64,000 nucleotides of DNA, from contig NC_019745.1 of assembly GCF_000317555.1 (NCBI RefSeq), forward strand, positions 2,232,001 through 2,296,000. Direction: 5' to 3'. A model generated the notes under the pieces. The model searched no databases. It saw only the letters and a program-made list of their open reading frames with translations, and was not told the DNA's origin. Below are positions 10,092-18,739 of this stretch, piece by piece. Within the stretch, counting starts at the first letter, position 1; every line of letters begins with the position of its first letter. Source of the stretch: Gloeocapsa sp. PCC 7428. Lineage in GTDB: Bacteria > Cyanobacteriota > Cyanobacteriia > Cyanobacteriales > Chroococcidiopsidaceae. Both the position numbers and the translations under genes were made by a program.

Positions 10092-10802
10092 ATGGGGCAA
10101 TTACAACGATTGGCGATCGCACCTACCCAGCTGCACAACAAGCAAATTTTGCTGGCAAACGAACAACAGCATTATCTTCATCGAGTGTTGCGGTTACGGG
10201 AAGGCGATCGCTTTATTGCGATGGATGGTACAGGAAATTCGTGGCTAGCCGTCTTGTCAGGAAACTATGCGCAAATTCTTGAGTCGATTGTTGTCGAATC
10301 TGAGTTAAAAGTTGCGGTCAATTTAATTTTGGCATTACCTAAAGGAAACGGCTTCGATGAAGTCGTCCGCTGCTGTACGGAAATTGGCGTCAGTTGTATT
10401 ATGCCAGTATTGAGCGATCGCACTTTACTTCAACCGAGTCCGCAAAAATTAGAACGCTGGCGACGCATCGCCAAAGAAGCCGCCGAACAGTCTGAACGCA
10501 GTCTTATCCCAACTGTATTAGAACCTGTTCCGTTGCATCAAGCACTTGCCGCCGCAACTTCAAAGAATTTGTATTTTTGCGTCGCGCGGCGTAACTGTCC
10601 TCATTTAAAAACCGTACTCGCGCTGGCGACTGCTACAGAAATTACGATTGCAATCGGACCTGAAGGCGGATGGACAACGCCAGAAATCGAAGAAGCACGC
10701 GAAGCAGGATTTCAACTCGTGTCGCTAGGTCGTAGAGTGCTACGGGCAGTGACTGCGCCAATTGTGGCGATGTCGTTAGTATCAGCAGCTTTTGATGGGT
10801 AA
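10092..10802 (+). CDS. rsmE: 16S rRNA (uracil-1498-N3)-methyltransferase RsmE
   Basis: RsmE is a SPOUT-class methyltransferase that uses SAM to methylate U1498 of 16S rRNA in the assembled 30S subunit. At 236 residues it has the usual length. An N-terminal PUA-like domain includes HYLHRVLRLREGDRF, and the C-terminal trefoil-knot cofactor site includes IAIGPEGGWTTPEIEEA and LGRRVLRAVTAP. It starts 20 bp after sir and probably shares its transcript. Its 3' end lies 28 bp before the preferred start of the next gene. Confidence 0.93.
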   Translation: MGQLQRLAIAPTQLHNKQILLANEQQHYLHRVLRLREGDRFIAMDGTGNSWLAVLSGNYAQILESIVVESELKVAVNLILALPKGNGFDEVVRCCTEIGVSCIMPVLSDRTLLQPSPQKLERWRRIAKEAAEQSERSLIPTVLEPVPLHQALAAATSKNLYFCVARRNCPHLKTVLALATATEITIAIGPEGGWTTPEIEEAREAGFQLVSLGRRVLRAVTAPIVAMSLVSAAFDG

Positions 10803-10830
10803 ATTAAGAACAAATGCCTATTCTATTCTT

Positions 10831-11904
10831 ATGATAGAGCAAATCGCTGCTGCAATGAAGTGCCAAAACTATCGTCTTGCAGCCCAACTAGTGAAACAAG
10901 TTTTGCAAGCGTCACCACAAAACGCTTGGGGGCAGCTTTACTTAGGGGAATTACACGAAGTTGCTGGAAAATTGGTGTTGGCAGAAAGTGTGTATCGTCA
11001 ACTCTTACAGACTACAACGAATGCTAAAGTACTAACTCAAGCACGTCAAGGTTTGCAGCGCGTTGAGGCAAGATTAAAACAGCAAAGACAAGATGCGATC
11101 GCTGCTTCGACTACTGATCCTCACAATACACAAATCGGCGTGTTAATTTTAGAACCTATTCCGCAAGCAATTAAAACGACAGCGGCTCGAACATTTGCGC
11201 AAATTATGCAGCTAGATGTTTACACTGCGCGTCTCAAGTTACCAACACGCGGTTGGAAACTTTACAAAAGCGGCAAAATTGGTGAACTGCGTTTTTTAGG
11301 CGAGAATTTACGTGCGGCTGGAATTCCTTGTTTTTGGACAACCCTCGCAGAAATTGAGAAAATTCGGGTTTTTCAAGTCAGCTACTTTCAATCTACGACA
11401 CCTCCAATCGTGGTATGTCACAATGAGCAAGGTCAACAAGGTTCAATAGCGTTTGATTGGTCAGAAGTCAGCCAGCGGGTGACGGCGCAGTTACCGATTT
11501 TTGAGCAAGTCGTCGATCGTGATGTGCGTGGGAAACTACAGCGCAAAACGCAAACGCAAGATTATGCACAATTTTGCGATCTTCATCTTCCCGAAAGATT
11601 TTGTATTCTTCGGTTGTGCGATCGCAGCTATCAGTTTCAACAAGGATGTGAACTCGCAAACCAGCCTCATAGTCAAACCGTCAGACTCAATTGGAATCGC
11701 CTCAGCAACTTCTTTCAACAGCAAATACCCCAAGCAAATGTTCGGGATGAGTTTACACTTTTTGCCGATACAGTCCTTGACCAAAGCGAAATGCTGGGAC
11801 ACCTCAAGTCTCACATCAATTTGTTCCGCAGAACCGAGACACCTTGGGACCCAGCATTTCATTTATATAGTGGACTAGCTTTGATTAAAGCTATCAGCAG
11901 TTAG
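10831..11904 (+). CDS. TPR-containing cyanobacterial protein of unknown function
   Basis: A 357-residue protein beginning MIEQIAAAMKCQNYRLAAQL. The first 80 residues form two tetratricopeptide-like helical hairpins (AWGQLYLGELHEVAGKLVLAESVYRQLLQ), which usually mediate protein contacts. The remaining 270 residues contain no motif I recognise; they include PTRGWKLYKSGKIGELRFLGENLRAAGIPCFW, reminiscent of a small alpha/beta repeat. The frame is open from 10792 inside rsmE, but the ATG at 10831 gives a natural TPR start without overlapping rsmE. Co-orientation and a short gap suggest an operon with sir and rsmE. Function cannot be assigned. Confidence 0.6.
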   Translation: MIEQIAAAMKCQNYRLAAQLVKQVLQASPQNAWGQLYLGELHEVAGKLVLAESVYRQLLQTTTNAKVLTQARQGLQRVEARLKQQRQDAIAASTTDPHNTQIGVLILEPIPQAIKTTAARTFAQIMQLDVYTARLKLPTRGWKLYKSGKIGELRFLGENLRAAGIPCFWTTLAEIEKIRVFQVSYFQSTTPPIVVCHNEQGQQGSIAFDWSEVSQRVTAQLPIFEQVVDRDVRGKLQRKTQTQDYAQFCDLHLPERFCILRLCDRSYQFQQGCELANQPHSQTVRLNWNRLSNFFQQQIPQANVRDEFTLFADTVLDQSEMLGHLKSHINLFRRTETPWDPAFHLYSGLALIKAISS

Positions 11905-11924
11905 TAGCTTGGTAATTTAGTATC

Positions 11925-12584
11925 TTATCCAGGAGTTTTGACTTGACGCGCCATATCCAAAAATGAGTTCATATTGGGACCTGGACGACGACGACCGTTT
12001 GAACTAGCTGCTGGATTAAGGTATTTAGGCGCAAACGTTGTTTCGGTTTGCGGTTTATTAATTGTACTGCTCGCCGCTGGCTTAGCAGGTACAGGTTTGA
12101 CGCCCTCTGCTGTTTGCTCTAGTTGTACTTTTGGTGCTTGCGTTGCTGTCGCGGGTTCCTCTGTTTTGGTAGATTTAGTAACTGTCGCCGGCTGTTCAAC
12201 TTTCTGAGACTTGGCAACTGTTGCAGTTTCTTCTGTCTTTTGAGTTGCTTCTTTCACTTTAGCCGCGACTGGTTCAGCCGTTTTTTGAGCCACTTCAGTC
12301 ACTTTAGCCGCGATCGGTTCAGCTTTCTGAGCTACTTCATTTAATTTAGCTGCAACAGGCTCTAATGCTTGTTTTACTTGCTGTTTACCATTCGTAGGCT
12401 GCATTTCCTCAGCCTCATCAAGTTCCATAAAATAGCCATTGCGTTTTCGCTTCTTTTTAGCAGGATTTGCTGCTGACTTGTCACCTTCTAAACTGGGCTG
12501 ATTTTGTTGAGACTTCTTGCCACCGAAAAGCCCAATAAAAAAAGATAAAATTCCACTGAATATATTTTTGATAAAACCAATCAT
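11925..12584 (-). CDS. Repetitive Ala/Lys/Glu-rich protein with hydrophobic N-terminus
   Basis: The start at 12584 (MIGFIKNIFSGILSFFIGLFGGKK) is preferred because AGGAG lies about 9 nt upstream; an upstream in-frame start would add 17 residues without such a site. The first 22 residues form an amphipathic or membrane-associated helix. Then comes a basic patch (KKKRKRNG) and a long repeat region with units such as PVAAKLNEVAQKAE, PIAAKVTEVAQKT and PVAAKVKEATQKTE, resembling apolipoprotein/LEA-type helices, and a Pro/Thr-rich section. The C-terminus ends NMNSFLDMARQVKTPG. It looks like a membrane-anchored, largely disordered structural protein. No catalytic role is apparent. Convergent with the TPR gene. 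Confidence 0.6.
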   Translation of the reverse strand: MIGFIKNIFSGILSFFIGLFGGKKSQQNQPSLEGDKSAANPAKKKRKRNGYFMELDEAEEMQPTNGKQQVKQALEPVAAKLNEVAQKAEPIAAKVTEVAQKTAEPVAAKVKEATQKTEETATVAKSQKVEQPATVTKSTKTEEPATATQAPKVQLEQTAEGVKPVPAKPAASSTINKPQTETTFAPKYLNPAASSNGRRRPGPNMNSFLDMARQVKTPG

Positions 12585-13121
12585 GACAACCGCTCCTAGC
12601 GTTGACGCGCTAAACTTAACTGTAACTTTAAACAACTAAGACAAAATGTTACCTTTTATTTAGCCTTCATTTACCTTATTTCGATGATCAATCCCACAAA
12701 AAGCGTTAGGACAACTGTGCTATCAGACTCGCTATAGCCAGCACTCTCACCTCTGGGCAGAGCTTCCTAGAATTCCTCTATATTTAGGCAACTAAGTATT
12801 TCAGGCAACTGAAGCCTAAGATACAAACTGCAATTAATTATGAGATTTTCACGGATATCAAGCAAGATTTTTATACTTTTTTTAACATAAATTTACTTAT
12901 AGCAGCGTACAGTACGAATCCTCAATACTTGACGCACAATTCATAGTTTGTCGGGTAACGGGTAATAACAAAGCACTTAGCACTTAGCAATTAAATAAAA
13001 GCTAATAGCTAATAGTTACTAGCATTTAAGTTATGTTGCTTTTTACCCACTGACTGAAGTGCAAAAAAGAAAATAAATTGTCTGATGAAATATTTTATCT
13101 CGTGTTTAATTAAGATACAGT
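12585..13121. other. Intergenic region, no feature recognised
   Basis: AT-rich sequence with low-complexity wording such as TAATAGCTAATAG near 13000-13020 and GGGTAACGGGTAATAA near 12954-12969. I see no coding frame, tRNA or terminator in it. Confidence 0.4.
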
Positions 13122-13571
13122 GTGCTGCATGAGAGCGATATCAAAAGATTGATTAGGAATTGTACTGCATGGGAGAAAGTCGTGAAGCTTGCCGATTTGA
13201 CAGTAGAAACGATTGAGAAAATTAAAACCTATCGTTTTGATCGCATTGTGGAAAAGCACGAAGGTCCTGAAGATTGGGAAGCTTTCTTTAGGTTCTACGA
13301 TTTAGAATTCCTGCAACTGAATGGTCATGATGTTTTACTGCCTGTGGATCGAGAGCATCATCCCAATATTACGCTTTTACGCTGTATCCCAAGCGCAGAT
13401 GGGCAATCCTTAACTCTATTCTTAAAAGATACGACTTATGCAGATGACGCTTTTTCGGCTGGTTTTTTGGCAGTATGCGATCGCTTGCCTCAAGAGAATT
13501 TTTTCCTGGCAATCGTTTATCACGAGTGGTTCATCATTGATGAGCTAAACGTGGAGTTTAGAAACGAATAA
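13122..13571 (+). CDS. Hypothetical 149-residue cytosolic protein
   Basis: An open frame with a GTG start (MLHESDIKRLIRNCTAWEK) and no better ATG in frame. The protein has no signal peptide or membrane segment and is acidic. It has well-ordered composition, for example EDWEAFFRFYDLEFLQLNGHDVLLP and LTLFLKDTTYADDAFSAGFLAVCDRLP, which argues for a real gene. I do not recognise the family. It is isolated, followed at 13618 by a pair of MITE-like repeats and then by the tRNA-Phe fragment, so it may be the last core gene before the accessory block. Confidence 0.55.
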   Translation: MLHESDIKRLIRNCTAWEKVVKLADLTVETIEKIKTYRFDRIVEKHEGPEDWEAFFRFYDLEFLQLNGHDVLLPVDREHHPNITLLRCIPSADGQSLTLFLKDTTYADDAFSAGFLAVCDRLPQENFFLAIVYHEWFIIDELNVEFRNE

Positions 13572-13617
13572 CAGTATGGAAGCGATAGGGTAAGTATTTC
13601 TACTTTTAGATTAGTAT

Positions 13618-13819
13618 TATAGCAGGGGTCAGCGTTAGACTTCCCTCAGGCAAGTCACTACGAGCTTCTATAATGTCCTAACTCTATTGGCTAGGGCTAT
13701 ATATCAAGTATTGTGCAGTGTGTCGCGAGGAACTATAGAAGTCCCGTTGGGGTAGTTAGGACATTGAAGGTACGAATAACCATTACCCTAACTCATTTTC
13801 ACCCCTGACCTCTGCTATA
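13618..13819. repeat. Two MITE-like units of the TATAGCAG family in head-to-head array
   Basis: The left unit (13618-13701) starts TATAGCAGGGGTCAG and ends GGGCTATA. The right unit (13734-13819) is inverted: its reverse complement starts TATAGCAGAGGTCAG and is nearly identical to the copy at 5562-5645. Both carry AATGTCCTAAC. The composite is about 200 bp with terminal inverted repeats and no ORF. Confidence 0.75.
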
Positions 13820-13902
13820 CCACCGATCAAAATACGAGTTATCAATCCGTGGCAGGATTACATAAAATTGCCACATCTTTATTTACTAATTTGTCATTTA
13901 AA

Positions 13903-13949
13903 TGCCAGGACCCAGACTTGAACCGGGGACACGAGGATTTTCAGTCCTC
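13903..13949 (-). tRNA. 3' fragment of tRNA-Phe (GAA): probable attachment-site scar
   Basis: Read on the minus strand, the fragment contains a perfect anticodon arm (GAGGA, loop CTGAAAA with anticodon GAA, TCCTC), variable loop GTGTC, T arm CCCGG-TTCAAGT-CTGGG, and the acceptor 3' strand TCCTGGC plus discriminator A. The D arm and 5' acceptor strand are absent: the sequence beyond 13949 does not match any tRNA-Phe 5' half. It therefore cannot be a functional tRNA. Such 3'-only fragments are the usual product of integration into tRNA genes. The polarity puts the integrated DNA on the right (higher coordinates). Confidence 0.8.
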
Positions 13950-13968
13950 TTGTCCTATACGCAAAAAC

Positions 13969-14016
13969 AAGGGTTTCAGCGTCTGCCAAAACCCTTTGGA
14001 CTAAACTTGGACTAAA
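13969..14016. repeat. Inverted repeat and helically phased direct repeats beside the tRNA scar
   Basis: AAGGGTTT (13969-13976) is inverted as AAACCCTT (13989-13996). TTGGACTAAA occurs at 13996-14005 and again at 14007-14016, an 11-bp period close to one helical turn. Such arrays next to an attachment site resemble arm-type binding sites of tyrosine recombinases, but no integrase gene is present nearby. Confidence 0.5.
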
Positions 14017-14035
14017 TCATCGTGTATATACAAGG

Positions 14036-14497
14036 TTAGTCAGGTAGCTCCTCGTCGCCAGGGAGAAAATCAAGGTCGAGAATTTGATCTGCTGAGTAAG
14101 AACACTCAGTGGAGAACACATCAGCTGGCAGACCAGTCTCTAGCGTCGCTATTTCAATAGCATCGGTGTAAGCCTCTGGTACTAAGTCTGATACACGCGA
14201 CTTCAGGCTTGGCTGTTGTTTAAATAATCGTGCAATGCGTTTTCTACCATTTAAAATTGAACCTTGCCAACTCCGACTACGCGCTTTAGGTTGATATTCC
14301 CATTTGAGTAAATGCGTGAGAATTACAACTAAATAACTCTCTAATGCGTGTTCATTACTGCGGTTCAATCCCTCTAATTCCTCAATCAGATTATCAATGT
14401 CTAAATTGTCCCATTGATGACTTTTAAGACTATCAATTTGACTAGCTAACCATAGCCCGTAATCTGTATCGTAGAGGCTGTTTGTGTTTTTACTCAT
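14036..14497 (-). CDS. DUF29 domain protein
   Basis: A 153-residue protein typical of DUF29: it opens LYDTDYGLWLASQIDSLKSHQWDNLDIDNLIEELEGL. A helical stretch with THLLKWEYQPKARSRSWQGSI follows, and it ends with the acidic tail DFLPGDEELPD. DUF29 proteins are common and highly duplicated in cyanobacteria; their function is unknown. It lies 19 bp downstream of a second DUF29 gene on the same strand, consistent with one transcript. It is the first gene inside the putative island. Confidence 0.85.
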   Translation of the reverse strand: MSKNTNSLYDTDYGLWLASQIDSLKSHQWDNLDIDNLIEELEGLNRSNEHALESYLVVILTHLLKWEYQPKARSRSWQGSILNGRKRIARLFKQQPSLKSRVSDLVPEAYTDAIEIATLETGLPADVFSTECSYSADQILDLDFLPGDEELPD

Positions 14498-14516
14498 TGT
14501 TATTCTTCTCCCTTAA

Positions 14517-14963
14517 TTACTCACCGAAAAACTCTGGATTGAGAAGCTGCTCAATCGAATAAGGTAGTTCATTAGGAAAATCTGACAACGATAAATCTGT
14601 CTCATTACTCGCTTGCACTACAGCTTTGGCGTAACATCTTGCCAAGGTTTCAGGGCTGAGCAACTTATTTTTTAGAACGGTACTTTCTGCCATACTTTCA
14701 TCAAGTTCTACTCTGGCATCCTTGATTGAGATTAGCCAGTTTTTCTTGTCAGGATAATCGGGTTGCACTCTTAGCTTAAGGAGATGTTTAATAAGTCGAA
14801 CTAATTGACTCTGTGCAGCTTTGATTTCCCGTCGCGACATATCTCTTACTTCTTCAATAAGATTAGTGAGATCTAATCTTTGGAATTCTTCGGCTTCTAA
14901 GAGTAGTGCTTGTTGTTCTGCCCAAGCAATGAAATCTTTTGAATACAAAGTATTATCAGTCAT
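14517..14963 (-). CDS. DUF29 domain protein (second copy)
   Basis: A 148-residue DUF29 protein starting MTDNTLYSKDFIAWAEQQALLL at the ATG ending at 14963, with GGAGGAAC about 11 nt upstream. An in-frame start 36 bp further up has no comparable site. Conserved DUF29 blocks include FQRLDLTNLIEEVRDMSRREIKAAQ and LIKHLLKLRVQPDY. It is diverged from its neighbour, so the pair is not a recent duplication. Function unknown. Confidence 0.85.
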   Translation of the reverse strand: MTDNTLYSKDFIAWAEQQALLLEAEEFQRLDLTNLIEEVRDMSRREIKAAQSQLVRLIKHLLKLRVQPDYPDKKNWLISIKDARVELDESMAESTVLKNKLLSPETLARCYAKAVVQASNETDLSLSDFPNELPYSIEQLLNPEFFGE

Positions 14964-14965
14964 AG

Positions 14966-15366
14966 TTATCTTAGTTCCTCCTCTCCTAGTAATTCCCACA
15001 CGGCATTTTCAATCAGCGACTTAAATTGCAATAGGTAATCCCACGAGCGACTATACTTAAATTTTCCCTTTTGTGCGGGATGGCTACCATATCCTTGCTG
15101 TTTATCTTCGATGAATTGATTGATAGCTTTGAGAATGATTTCTTGTGGTGTTTTTTTTATCTCTTGTCCACTTCTTGATAATGTCAGTTCGGGAGGTATT
15201 GAGAGTATCGGCAAGTTCGCCTAAACTCTGCCACGTAGTATCGGTAAGCCTAATAGATCTAAGGGTTTTATGCGCGTCATAGGCCACTGAGAATTTACCG
15301 TTATTGTCCCGCACGGCATCACGAAATATGTTGTTGTTAATGTAGTCTTGCGTGTTAATTATACTA
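14966..15366 (-). pseudogene. Small gene with RHH-like N-terminal part, frameshifted at a poly-A tract and cut off by IS982
   Basis: Two overlapping frames appear to be one gene. The upstream frame reads YDAHKTLRSIRLTDTTWQSLGEL and TLNTSRTDIIKKWTRDKK, similar to ribbon-helix-helix DNA-binding proteins. The downstream frame continues TPQEIILKAINQFIEDKQQ and ends ENAVWELLGEEELR. They are joined if one base is gained or lost in the A8 tract (T8 at 15151-15158 on the plus strand). The 5' end abuts the IS982 element. Bridging the IS, the frame continues a few codons to a possible GTG (TCT CTC GTG TAT). Transcriptional slippage at A8 could still give the full product. Its 3' end precedes the DUF29 gene by 2 bp, suggesting a former three-gene unit. 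Confidence 0.65.
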
Positions 15367-16335
15367 ACCTGAGTTCGGGATAAGGAAAGGGGCAGGTAGT
15401 AAGCTGAAAATAACGACAAATCCAGCAACCTGCCCTATGTTTAGTTTAGAGGCTTTGTTTTGCCATGTAGATGATTTCTGTAAGGCTTTTGAAGCGCAGT
15501 GGCACAAAAAGCTATTAAGTCATGGAGGAATAAAACGTAATCGTTCAAAAGGTCTATGTTGGAGTGAGATAATGACGATACTGATTGCGTTTCATCAGAA
15601 TCACTACCGAAATTTTAAGTATTTTTATTTGAATCAAGTGAAACGATATTGGAGTGATGCTTTTCCAGGTCTTCCGAGTTATCAAAGATTTATTGAATGG
15701 CTACCATCGACCTTGATACCGTTGTGCGTTTACCTCAAGCATTGTTTTGGAAAATGTACAGGTATCGGTTTGATAGATTCGACAAGCTTAAAAGTCTGTC
15801 ATAATCGACGGATTGCTCAACACAAAGTGTTTCAAGGTTTAGCGGCTCGTGGCAAAACTTCTGTGGACTGGTTTTATGGTTTCAAACTTCATATTGTCGT
15901 CAATGAACTTGGTCAACTCTTAAATGTGACTATCACTCCTGGTAATGTTGATGACCGTCAGCCAGTTCCTGATTTACTTAGTCAGCTGTTTGGCAAGATT
16001 TTTGCCGATAGAGGTTATGTTTCTCAAAAACTGGCAGCTCAACTTTTAGAAGACTTCGGTATTCAGTTTTTTGCTAAACCTCGGCGCAATATGAAAAACA
16101 AGTTGATGCTTCTGCATGACAAGCTTTTATCCCGTAAACGTTCCATTATTGAGACTATTAACGACCAACTCAAGAATATTTCTCAGATTGAACATTCCAG
16201 GCACCGTAGTCCTGTGAATTTTTGCGTTAACGTTCTGTGTGGATTAATCGCTTATTGCCATCAACCTAAGAAACCCAGCCTTCAGATGGACTGGCTTTTA
16301 TCTCAAAGTGCTTAACCCGAACTCAGGTTATACTA
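15360..16335 (+). mobile_element. IS982-family insertion sequence with target duplication
   Basis: The element itself spans 15367-16328 (962 bp). Its ends are the inverted repeat ACCTGAGTTCGGG (15367-15379) and CCCGAACTCAGGT (16316-16328). The similarity extends to 17 of 18 bases. It is flanked by a perfect 7-bp direct repeat TATACTA (15360-15366 and 16329-16335), the target-site duplication. Intact ends, duplication and transposase indicate a recent insertion. Confidence 0.92.
15437..16315 (+). CDS. IS982-family transposase
   Basis: A 292-residue DDE transposase that fills its element. The IS982 pattern is clear: an N-terminal block DDFCKAFEAQW, then WSEIMTILIAFHQNHYRNFKYFY. The probable catalytic residues are D114 (GLIDSTSLKV), D191 (FADRGYVSQKL) and E239 (RSIIETINDQLK). 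The frame is complete and has no internal stop, so the enzyme may be active. Confidence 0.93.
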   Translation: MFSLEALFCHVDDFCKAFEAQWHKKLLSHGGIKRNRSKGLCWSEIMTILIAFHQNHYRNFKYFYLNQVKRYWSDAFPGLPSYQRFIEWLPSTLIPLCVYLKHCFGKCTGIGLIDSTSLKVCHNRRIAQHKVFQGLAARGKTSVDWFYGFKLHIVVNELGQLLNVTITPGNVDDRQPVPDLLSQLFGKIFADRGYVSQKLAAQLLEDFGIQFFAKPRRNMKNKLMLLHDKLLSRKRSIIETINDQLKNISQIEHSRHRSPVNFCVNVLCGLIAYCHQPKKPSLQMDWLLSQSA

Positions 16336-16387
16336 CGTATATACACGAGAGAGAGCGCTACTCATATATATACGTGGATTTTAAGTA

Positions 16388-16561
16388 TTAGTTATCAGCT
16401 TTGGATCTGATACGTAGAAGATCAAGACCAATAGTACTAATGGTCTTGATTATATCGAGCAGCATCGCTATATCTTCGATGTTATAGTCGACACTAGCTT
16501 CTGCTATTAAAGCAGCATCAGTGAGGTGATTTATTGCACCATAAAATGGTCGTGAATCCTG
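16388..16561 (-). pseudogene. Possible 3' remnant of an unknown gene
   Basis: On the minus strand a 57-codon frame without a start codon reads FYGAINHLTDAALIAEASVD and continues to GLDLLRIRSKADN before a stop at 16388-16390. The amphipathic, protein-like composition suggests the tail of a former gene whose 5' part was lost on the CRISPR side. It contains a striking palindrome: ATCAAGACCA (16421-16430) and TGGTCTTGAT (16441-16450) around TAGTACTA. The frame could be accidental, and the palindrome could be the real feature. Confidence 0.3.
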
Positions 16562-16604
16562 CTATTAGTTAATTCACACTTTACTTGTGTAAGCTCCATA
16601 TTGT

Positions 16605-18739
16605 ATTTCAATTTAGTCCCTTCAATAAAAGGGATTTCTACTTCAAGTGTTTATCCTTGCATTCCCCGCAATGCTAAGTTTCAATTTAGTCCCTTCAATA
16701 AAAGGGATTTCTACTCTTCGTAATACGAGTTACAAGGTACTTCAGCAATAGTTTCAATTTAGTCCCTTCAATAAAAGGGATTTCTACCAAGCTCCTAATA
16801 ATTTCAGCAGAGTAAGCGCTTTGTTTCAATTTAGTCCCTTCAATAAAAGGGATTTCTACAAAAGTTGAGTACATCGACAAAGTAATCACAAAAGTTTCAA
16901 TTTAGTCCCTTCAATAAAAGGGATTTCTACGCAAAAGATTTGGCTTTGGACCAAGGACGGCATCGTTTCAATTTAGTCCCTTCAATAAAAGGGATTTCTA
17001 CCGCAGCTTGCTATTGGCGAACAAAGACTGGTAAAGTTTCAATTTAGTCCCTTCAATAAAAGGGATTTCTACGCGATCGCATGGCTAAAAGTTATTGAAA
17101 ATTCTTTGTTTCAATTTAGTCCCTTCAATAAAAGGGATTTCTACGTTTTTATTGCGATCTTCTACGATACGTCTTGCGACGTTTCAATTTAGTCCCTTCA
17201 ATAAAAGGGATTTCTACCTCTTTAATATACCAGCCCGCAACGATAGCGGTATGTTTCAATTTAGTCCCTTCAATAAAAGGGATTTCTACGCCCTGTAACC
17301 GCAAAGCAAGCGATTTACACGGAATCCGTTTCAATTTAGTCCCTTCAATAAAAGGGATTTCTACAGCACTCAAGGTGGCCCGTAACATTGCAGAGATGGT
17401 TTCAATTTAGTCCCTTCAATAAAAGGGATTTCTACGAAGAATCGTGGAAAATCTTTTACGATTTACTGCGTTTCAATTTAGTCCCTTCAATAAAAGGGAT
17501 TTCTACTTGATGCATTTTGTGGGTATACGGAATCAATCGCTGTTTCAATTTAGTCCCTTCAATAAAAGGGATTTCTACTTAATTAAGGCACCCGTTTTAT
17601 TCCCTTCCAAGTCCTGCGTTTCAATTTAGTCCCTTCAATAAAAGGGATTTCTACAAGTTTTTTAAAGTACCCAAACAAGGTGGTGCTAGTGTTTCAATTT
17701 AGTCCCTTCAATAAAAGGGATTTCTACGGGTTTTGGGACACAGCTTCGATCTGGCAATATATTGTTTCAATTTAGTCCCTTCAATAAAAGGGATTTCTAC
17801 CTGCGGGGGCAGGAGCTTTTACTGGAATTACGCTTGGTTTCAATTTAGTCCCTTCAATAAAAGGGATTTCTACAAAGTTTAACAAAAACTTGTTTAAAAA
17901 AACAAAGGCGTTTCAATTTAGTCCCTTCAATAAAAGGGATTTCTACTCAATATTGCCACCACGCACAGCAAATTCAATTTTTTGTTTCAATTTAGTCCCT
18001 TCAATAAAAGGGATTTCTACCGAAGTAAGTATTCGTCGTTATACTTGCTTAAAATGTTTCAATTTAGTCCCTTCAATAAAAGGGATTTCTACCGCAAGGA
18101 ATTGTGCCTAACGCCATCCATTTCGCCGTTTCAATTTAGTCCCTTCAATAAAAGGGATTTCTACGCGCGTAAAGCAATGAATCAAATCACAGAACACGTT
18201 TCAATTTAGTCCCTTCAATAAAAGGGATTTCTACGAGTATTGCCCTCGCTTGTGGCGACTCAACTCTTGTTTCAATTTAGTCCCTTCAATAAAAGGGATT
18301 TCTACCGACGGCTAACCCAGTAATATGCAGCGAGTTTTTGTTTCAATTTAGTCCCTTCAATAAAAGGGATTTCTACTTGCGATCGCCTAATCAATACATT
18401 TGCATGGCTTCAAAGTTTCAATTTAGTCCCTTCAATAAAAGGGATTTCTACCTTGGGTGTATCTACAGGACAAACTATGGCTTTTGATGTTTCAATTTAG
18501 TCCCTTCAATAAAAGGGATTTCTACTTTGCAGGGAAATACAAAGCTGTTGCAGTAAGTCGTTTCAATTTAGTCCCTTCAATAAAAGGGATTTCTACAGTA
18601 CTTCGATTGCTAAACTTTGCAACTTCACTCAGTTTCAATTTAGTCCCTTCAATAAAAGGGATTTCTACACTATCGATTACGTTAGAAAAGGGTTACAATC
18701 CGGTTTCAATTTAGTCCCTTCAATAAAAGGGATTTCTAC
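16605..18739 (-). CRISPR. CRISPR array, 30 repeats and 29 spacers (type I-G locus)
   Basis: The 37-bp repeat is shown on the plus strand as GTTTCAATTTAGTCCC, TTCAATAAAA, GGGATTTCTAC. It is identical in all copies except the first (16605-16641), which has A instead of G at its outer end. Spacers are 33-39 bp. Read on the minus strand, the repeat ends in ATTGAAAC, the usual 8-nt crRNA handle, and forms a TCCCTT/AAGGGA hairpin. The array is therefore transcribed on the minus strand, the same as the cas genes. The degenerate copy at 16605 is at the trailer end as expected, and the leader lies at 18740-18906. Spacer targets cannot be identified without a search. Confidence 0.98.

Noticed and set aside
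13903-13949. Functional tRNA-Phe gene
   Set aside because: The D arm and 5' acceptor strand are missing, and the sequence beyond 13949 does not pair with the 3' acceptor strand.
16642-18702. Self-targeting spacers
   Set aside because: I saw no spacer matching the rest of the window, but this was by eye only; an exact search of all 29 spacers against the genome is needed.
16695-18714. Several open frames on both strands reading FNLVPSIKGIST or VEIPFIEGTKLK
   Set aside because: They are translations of the CRISPR repeat, not genes.
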